64,000 bases of DNA from Pseudonocardia sp. DSM 110487 (GTDB lineage: Bacteria; Actinomycetota; Actinomycetes; Mycobacteriales; Pseudonocardiaceae). Below are positions 59,900 through 64,000 of this stretch, piece by piece. The notes beneath the pieces are model-generated. The model did no database searches and was not told the DNA's origin. It saw only the letters and a list, made by a program, of their open reading frames with translations. The stretch covers positions 4,774,001-4,838,000 of the forward strand of contig NZ_CP080521.1 of NCBI RefSeq assembly GCF_019468565.1, read 5' to 3'. Each line of letters opens with the position of its first letter. Position 1 is the stretch's first letter. The position numbers and the translations under genes were made by a program.

Positions 59900-60748
59900 G
59901 TGACCAGCGTCCTGCCCCGGCCGGTTGTGTCCACCGAACCCGTCGCCCGCCCCCGGCACTACCTCATGTGCCGGCCAGAGCACTTCGAGGTCCGCTACGC
60001 GATCAACCCGTGGATGCGGCCCGGCGAGCCCGTCGACCGTGAGCGCGCACTCGCCCAGTGGGACACGCTGCGGCAGACCTACCTGGATCTGGGCCACCGG
60101 GTCGACCTGATCGACCCCGTCCCCGGTCTCCCGGACATGGTGTACGCCGCCAACGGCGCCACCGTCGTGGACGGCATGGTGTTCGGCGCTCGGTTCCGCC
60201 ACCGCGAGCGCGCCGCCGAGGCGGCCGCTCACCGCGGCTGGTTCACCGCCGCCGGCTACCCCGTGGTGGAGCCGGAGTTCGTGAACGAGGGCGAGGGCGA
60301 CCTACTCGCCATCGGCAGTGGAGACGACGGCGTCGTGCTGGCGGGGCACGGGTTCCGCACCGACCCGCGCGCCCACGCCGAGGTGGCGGCCGTGTTCGGC
60401 CGCGAGGTCGTGCCGCTGGAGCTGGTGGATCCGTGTTTCTACCACCTCGACACGGCCATCGCCGTGCTCGACGACTCGACCATCGCCTGGCTGCCCGCGG
60501 CGTTCACGCCGGCGTCGCAGGACGTGCTGCGGACCCGGTTCCCGGACGCCGTCGTCGCCGACCCGGCCGACGCGGCCGTGCTCGGCCTCAACGCCGTGAG
60601 CGACGGTCGGCACGTCGTGCTCCCCGCGCAGGCCACCGGGCTGGCCGCGGCACTGCGTGAGCGTGGGTACACGCCCGTGCCCGTCGACCTGTCCGAGCTG
60701 CTCAAAGGGGGCGGCGGACCGAAGTGCTGCACGCTGGAGGTGCGTTGA
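59900..60748 (+). CDS. ddaH: N(G),N(G)-dimethylarginine dimethylaminohydrolase
   Basis: 282-residue member of the guanidino-group-modifying superfamily, hydrolysing methylated arginines or acting as a broader arginine-type hydrolase. Motifs: YLMCRPEHFEVRYAINPWM, MVYAANGATVVDG, EGEGDLLAIG, FYHLDTAIAVLDD (catalytic His) and a C-terminal GGGGPKCCTLEV with Cys276/277. GTG 59900 is chosen because of the promoter 8 bases upstream. Its stop overlaps the rocD ATG by one base. In mycobacteria the same pair is found, so the real substrate may be arginine-related rather than ADMA. Confidence 0.9.
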   Translation: MTSVLPRPVVSTEPVARPRHYLMCRPEHFEVRYAINPWMRPGEPVDRERALAQWDTLRQTYLDLGHRVDLIDPVPGLPDMVYAANGATVVDGMVFGARFRHRERAAEAAAHRGWFTAAGYPVVEPEFVNEGEGDLLAIGSGDDGVVLAGHGFRTDPRAHAEVAAVFGREVVPLELVDPCFYHLDTAIAVLDDSTIAWLPAAFTPASQDVLRTRFPDAVVADPADAAVLGLNAVSDGRHVVLPAQATGLAAALRERGYTPVPVDLSELLKGGGGPKCCTLEVR

Positions 60749-61983
60749 TGACGCTCATGCAGTCGGCGACCGAGGCCCATCAGGAGCTCGTACACGAGCA
60801 CTCGGCGCACAACTACCACCCCCTGCCCGTCGTGGTGGCGGAGGGCAACGGGGCCTGGGTCACCGACGTCGAGGGCCGCCACTACCTCGACTGCCTCGCC
60901 GGCTACTCCGCCCTCAACTTCGGCCACCGCCACCCCGAGCTCGTCGCGGCGGCGCACCGCCAGCTCGACCGCCTCACCCTCACCAGCCGCGCGTTCGGGA
61001 ACGACCAGCTGGGCCCCTTCTGCGCGGAGCTCGCCGCGCTCGTCGGCAAGCAGCGGGTGCTGCCGATGAACACCGGCGCGGAGGCCGTCGAGAGCGGGCT
61101 GAAGGTCGCGCGCAAGTGGGGGTACGAGGTCAAGGGCGTCCGGGAGAACCGGGCGCGGATCATCGTGGCCGCCGGCGCCTTCCACGGCCGCACGATCAGC
61201 ATCGTCGGCTTCTCCACCGACCCGGACGCCCGCGGCGGGTTCGGCCCGTTCACCCCGGGCTTCGACGTCGTGCCATACGGCGACCTGGACGCCCTCGCCG
61301 CGGCCGTCACCCCGGACACCGTGGCCGTGCTGCTCGAGCCGGTGCAGGGTGAGGCGGGCGTCGTCGTGCCGCCCGCGGGCTACCTCGCCGGGGTCCGCGC
61401 GATCTGCGACGCCGCCCGCCTGCTGTTCGTGGCCGACGAGGTGCAGTCAGGGCTCGGCCGTACCGGGCATGTCCTCGCGACGCGCGGTGCCGGGGTCGAC
61501 GCGGACATGTACCTGCTCGGCAAGGCGCTCGGCGGCGGGATCCTGCCGCTGTCGGCAGTGGTCGCGGACGACGAGGTGCTCGGCGTGCTGCGCCCCGGCC
61601 AGCACGGCAGCACGTTCGGCGGCAACCCACTCGCGTGCGCGGTCGGCCGCGCGGTGCTGGGCCTGCTCGCCGACAGCGGGCCGCACGGGGTCCTCGCCGC
61701 CGCCCGCAGGCTCGGAGTGGTGCTCCAGAGCGGGCTGGCCGACCTCGTGGGTCACGGCGTCGTCGCGGTGCGCGGGGCAGGGCTGTGGGCGGGCGTCGAC
61801 GTCGACCCGCGGCTGGGCACCGGACGCGCCGTCAGCGAGGCGCTCGCCCGGCGCGGGGTGCTGGTGAAGGACACCCACGGCTCGACCGTCCGCTTCTCCC
61901 CGCCGCTCGTCGTCACCGACGACGAGATCGGCTTCGCGATCGATGCGCTGGCGCGATCGCTGGCCGAGCTGGCGGGACCCTGA
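60748..61983 (+). CDS. rocD: ornithine aminotransferase
   Basis: 411-residue class III aminotransferase that converts ornithine and 2-oxoglutarate to glutamate semialdehyde and glutamate. Conserved parts: NYHPLPVVVAEGNGAWVTDVEGR opening (in pieces), YSALNFGHRHPEL, MNTGAEAVESGLKVARKWGY, GAFHGRTISIVGFS and LFVADEVQSGLGRTG, with the PLP lysine at Lys259 in YLLGKALGGGILPLSA. ATG directly overlaps the ddaH stop (TGATG), so both are coupled. Confidence 0.94.
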   Translation: MTLMQSATEAHQELVHEHSAHNYHPLPVVVAEGNGAWVTDVEGRHYLDCLAGYSALNFGHRHPELVAAAHRQLDRLTLTSRAFGNDQLGPFCAELAALVGKQRVLPMNTGAEAVESGLKVARKWGYEVKGVRENRARIIVAAGAFHGRTISIVGFSTDPDARGGFGPFTPGFDVVPYGDLDALAAAVTPDTVAVLLEPVQGEAGVVVPPAGYLAGVRAICDAARLLFVADEVQSGLGRTGHVLATRGAGVDADMYLLGKALGGGILPLSAVVADDEVLGVLRPGQHGSTFGGNPLACAVGRAVLGLLADSGPHGVLAAARRLGVVLQSGLADLVGHGVVAVRGAGLWAGVDVDPRLGTGRAVSEALARRGVLVKDTHGSTVRFSPPLVVTDDEIGFAIDALARSLAELAGP

Positions 61984-62031
61984 TCATCCAGGAGTAGGCT
62001 CGGCTGGCAGCAGCCGAGAGGGGAACATCGG

Positions 62032-62304
62032 ATGATCGTCTTCACGATACTGGGCTGGATCGTCTTCGGGCTGATCGCGGGCTTCATCGCCCGCGCGATC
62101 GTGCCCGGCAAGGACGACATCGGCCTCCTGCGCACGATCGTCCTCGGCTGCGTCGGGTCGGTGATCGGCGGGCTGATCTTCGGGCTGCTGACGGGCGGCC
62201 TGCGTGGGTTCGAGCCCTCCGGGTGGATCGGATCGATCATCGGCGCGGTGATCGTGCTCGTCATCTACAACCAGGTCACGGGCCGTAAGCGCAACCGCAC
62301 CTGA
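62032..62304 (+). CDS. GlsB/YeaQ/YmgE family stress-response membrane protein
   Basis: 90-residue, three-segment membrane protein. FTILGWIVFGLIAGFIARAI, then KDDIGLLRTIVLGCVGSVIGGL and WIGSIIGAVIVLVIYNQ, with many glycines, fit the transglycosylase-associated/GlsB family. AGAGGGGAAC precedes the ATG. A TAGGCT -10 box lies near 61996, giving a leader of about 30 bases. Confidence 0.9.
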   Translation: MIVFTILGWIVFGLIAGFIARAIVPGKDDIGLLRTIVLGCVGSVIGGLIFGLLTGGLRGFEPSGWIGSIIGAVIVLVIYNQVTGRKRNRT

Positions 62305-62334
62305 TCCGACCCGGCCCGCGCCGGTCACGATCTG

Positions 62335-63060
62335 TCAACGGTCGTCCAGCGGTACGCGCCGGTCGGCACAGTCCGTTCGGCGGAACGGCCGCTCGTCGTT
62401 GTCGGCATTCGCGAGCAGTTCGGGGCGCAGCATGCCGAACAGCACGGTGAGCAGCAGCTCCGCCGTGACGTCGGCGGGCTCCTCCTTGCGGTTGATGCTG
62501 CGCAGCAGCAGCAGGTTGACGATCATCCCGCTCACGTCGAGCGCGCTCGGGAACGGGCGGAGCTGACCCGTCTGCTGGCCGTGTTCGATCAGGATCCGCA
62601 GCGGGGTGGGCACGGGTGCGAGCGTGCGCGGGTCGCCGTCGTCGGCGGTGTCCGGCGGGCCGCTCACCTTGATCGTGTACTCCTCGACGGCCGACCAGAA
62701 GGAAGCCGTGAGCTTGCGGTACCGCTGACTGATGCGGGCGAGGGCCCTGATCTGGTCGGTCAGCGCGTCCACGACGGGGCGGCCAGCGGCGATGTCCCGC
62801 TCCGCCTCCGACAGCAACGGGCGCACGAGCGGCCCGTACACCGAGCCCACGAGCACGTGCTTGGACGGGAAGTGGTTGTAGGCCGTTGCGGCGCTGACGC
62901 CTGCGGCAGCGGCGACGTCCTCCATCCGGGTGTCCGCCCACCCGCGGCTGCCGAAGGTCGCATCGGCAGCATCCAGCAGCGCCCGCCGTGTTCGGTCACG
63001 CTTCGTACGTGCCGCCCTGGCCCGCGGATCGTCCGGTTCAGCGAGGTCGGAAGCTGCCAT
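62335..63060 (-). CDS. TetR family transcriptional regulator
   Basis: 241-residue regulator. The helix-turn-helix is RRALLDAADATFGSRGWADTRMEDVAAAAGVSAATAYNHFPSK in the N-terminal third, with a ligand-binding helical C-terminal domain. The ATG at 63060 has TACGCT seven bases upstream (minus strand), so a leaderless start is likely. Target unknown; a palindrome in its promoter region is a candidate auto-operator. Confidence 0.9.
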   Translation of the reverse strand: MAASDLAEPDDPRARAARTKRDRTRRALLDAADATFGSRGWADTRMEDVAAAAGVSAATAYNHFPSKHVLVGSVYGPLVRPLLSEAERDIAAGRPVVDALTDQIRALARISQRYRKLTASFWSAVEEYTIKVSGPPDTADDGDPRTLAPVPTPLRILIEHGQQTGQLRPFPSALDVSGMIVNLLLLRSINRKEEPADVTAELLLTVLFGMLRPELLANADNDERPFRRTDCADRRVPLDDR

Positions 63061-63096
63061 TGAGCGAAGCGTAACCGCTTTCGGCTCGAATTGCTC

Positions 63097-63125
63097 TTGA
63101 CTCCAACTTGGGTTGGACCCAAACT
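63097..63125. promoter_or_regulatory. overlapping palindromes and a plus-strand promoter in the TetR upstream region
   Basis: TCCAAC-TTGG-GTTGGA (63102-63117) and TTGGGT-TGG-ACCCAA (63108-63122) are overlapping perfect inverted repeats. On the plus strand TTGACT (63097-63102), 17 bases and CAAACT (63120-63125) could form a promoter reading toward the sigma factor gene. The remaining stretch to 63391 shows no gene I can support. Confidence 0.45.
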
Positions 63126-63391
63126 CCGTGCTTGAACGTCGAACGACTTCGATCACCGCAGGGCACGGCGGCGATCGAGGCTCCGGAGGGGCAACCGGAA
63201 CGGGCATCTGTGGTCGGGGGACCGAAGCAGGTATCACCGAACGTCCCGGTCGCTCCTCCACAGCATGGATCGGTAGCTCTCAGCAGTAACACCGAGCACG
63301 TCTCAGCACGATCGCAGTACGCGCCGTTCGGCCGACCGGAGGGCGCGCAGCCGCCGGCGATGGCTCCGCCGGCGCAGGGGAGGGGAACCCG

Positions 63392-63484
63392 ATGCACGCG
63401 TCCGATCTGTTGTACGAACGTTTCCGCCGGCGCCACGGGGCAGTGTCCGGCGTCGCTCAGCTCGCCGCGGCAGGCGCGCGATGA
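63392..63484 (+). CDS. possible 30-residue leader peptide upstream of sigD
   Basis: MHASDLLYERFRRRHGAVSG and ten further residues, preceded by a strong GGGAGGGG seven bases before the ATG. Its TGA overlaps an ATG (ATGA at 63481) that opens a 58-codon frame. No family is known. The good ribosome site is the main support. Confidence 0.4.
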   Translation: MHASDLLYERFRRRHGAVSGVAQLAAAGAR

Positions 63485-63657
63485 GTGAGGGTCAGCGAGC
63501 GAACCACGAGCACAGCGCCCGCGTGCGGGGCGCGCAAGTGAGCGAGCTTGCGAGCGAATCAAAGTCACAGCGCCTTCGCCCGGCTCGCGAGCCTGCGAGC
63601 GGGCAATCGACTCAGTGCCCGGCGAAGCCGGCCGAGCGCAGCGAGGCCGAGCGATGA
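63481..63657 (+). other. repeat-rich 58-codon frame linking leader ORF to sigD
   Basis: Frame from ATG 63481 to TGA 63657, overlapping the sigD ATG by four bases (ATGA). The DNA is made of dispersed-repeat text: GCGAGCTTGCGAGCGAATC (near 63545) and GCGAGCCTGCGAGCGGGC (near 63586) followed by CCGAGCGCAGCGAGGCCGAG. The encoded Ser/Glu/Arg-rich sequence resembles no protein, so I treat this as a repeat insertion that happens to be open, not a secure gene. Confidence 0.45.
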
Positions 63658-64000
63658 GCGCGCCGATGGTGGTCTCCACCGTCGAGGAGACCGGCCGGAC
63701 CGCCGATCTGGCCACCGCACAGGCTGTCGATCAGACCGCGCCGCTGCCGGACACCGCTGTCCCCGTGCTCGGGGCCACGGTTGCGGAGTCCGATCCGCCG
63801 CTCCTCGAGAGCCTGCTGCGGGCCGCGGTCGCAGGCGAGCCCCGCGCGCGCGATCGGCTGCTCGCCGAGATCCACCCGCTCGTGCTGCGGTACTGCCGGG
63901 CACGGCTGGGCCGCCAGGAGACGGTGATGGGCTCGGCCGACGACGTCGCGCAGGAGGTCTGCCTCGCGGTCGTGAACGCGCTGCCGGGTTACACGCTGCG
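63654..64000 (+). CDS. sigD: SigD-like ECF sigma factor (3' end beyond window)
   Basis: The frame is open to the window edge; 115 residues are visible. After a ~55-residue Thr/Ala-rich N-terminal part comes LLESLLRAAVAGEPRARDRL, then IHPLVLRYCRARLGRQETV and SADDVAQEVCLAVVNALPGY, which is sigma region 2 of the actinobacterial SigD/ShbA type. The long N-terminus may mean that the true start lies further in, for example at a later in-frame GTG. Preceded by a repeat-rich segment and a possible leader peptide. Confidence 0.75.
   Translation, partial: MSAPMVVSTVEETGRTADLATAQAVDQTAPLPDTAVPVLGATVAESDPPLLESLLRAAVAGEPRARDRLLAEIHPLVLRYCRARLGRQETVMGSADDVAQEVCLAVVNALPGYTL

Noticed and set aside
63108..63488. 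126-codon plus-strand frame between the TetR gene and sigD
   Set aside because: Starts inside the palindromic region, no ribosome site, no family resemblance; the 30-codon frame at 63392 has better initiation signals.
1..64000. tRNA, rRNA, CRISPR array, phage or conjugative genes
   Set aside because: Gaps between genes are short and none shows cloverleaf, regular spacer-repeat or integrase-type coding content. A covariance-model scan was not possible.

Overview
The window is chromosomal DNA of a very GC-rich actinomycete. The gene order ruvA-ruvB-yajC-secD-secF-apt-relA-ppiase-MBL hydrolase-hisS, with aspS, an Rv2578c-like radical SAM gene and rarA further on, is the order I know from mycobacteria and their relatives. 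F420-type LLM and mycothiol-type (TIGR03086) proteins, heavy GTG start use and -10 boxes 6-8 nt before start codons fit the same group. A Pseudonocardia-like member of the Pseudonocardiaceae is my best guess, but this is inference.

Region 1 (1-13.2 kb) is conserved housekeeping: Holliday-junction processing, Sec translocon accessories, purine salvage and the stringent response, a secreted-type peptidyl-prolyl isomerase with a lipoprotein esterase, and histidyl-tRNA synthetase. Region 2 (13.2-24.3 kb) is more accessory: an MFS exporter, a large LuxR-type ATPase regulator, a methyltransferase, a translationally coupled sugar isomerase/dehydrogenase/MFS operon, a YibE/F membrane protein and gluconokinase. 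Region 3 (24.3-30.6 kb) holds the radical SAM protein, aspS, a DUF389 protein, a phosphotransferase-like protein, a MITE-like palindrome and a GDSL hydrolase.

Region 4 (30.7-37.6 kb) carries an ECF41-type sigma factor with a flavoprotein and an NmrA-like protein, then an aminotransferase/Lrp/aminotransferase operon and a TmrB-like P-loop protein. Region 5 (37.7-45.1 kb) contains an LLM oxidoreductase, a Uma2 protein with an LLM gene remnant beside it, and a five-gene minus-strand set: IclR regulator, carotenoid-oxygenase-family enzyme with lignostilbene-dioxygenase-like residues, NTF2-like protein, LigW-like decarboxylase and MFS transporter. I read that set as a candidate pathway for lignin-derived dimers; it is the most interesting system in the window.

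Region 6 (45.1-54.5 kb) has rarA, three ~90-bp tandem repeats, a MarR/DinB divergent pair with a clear operator, and an alpha-galactoside operon (GH36, two permeases, binding protein) closed by a convergent ROK repressor gene. Region 7 (54.5-64 kb) has an oxidoreductase, a secreted protein, an arginine-degradation set (arginine deiminase, AsnC regulator, dimethylargininase, ornithine aminotransferase) interrupted by an ECF sigma gene, a GlsB-like membrane protein, a TetR regulator and the 5' part of a SigD-like sigma factor. No tRNA, rRNA, CRISPR array or intact insertion sequence was seen.
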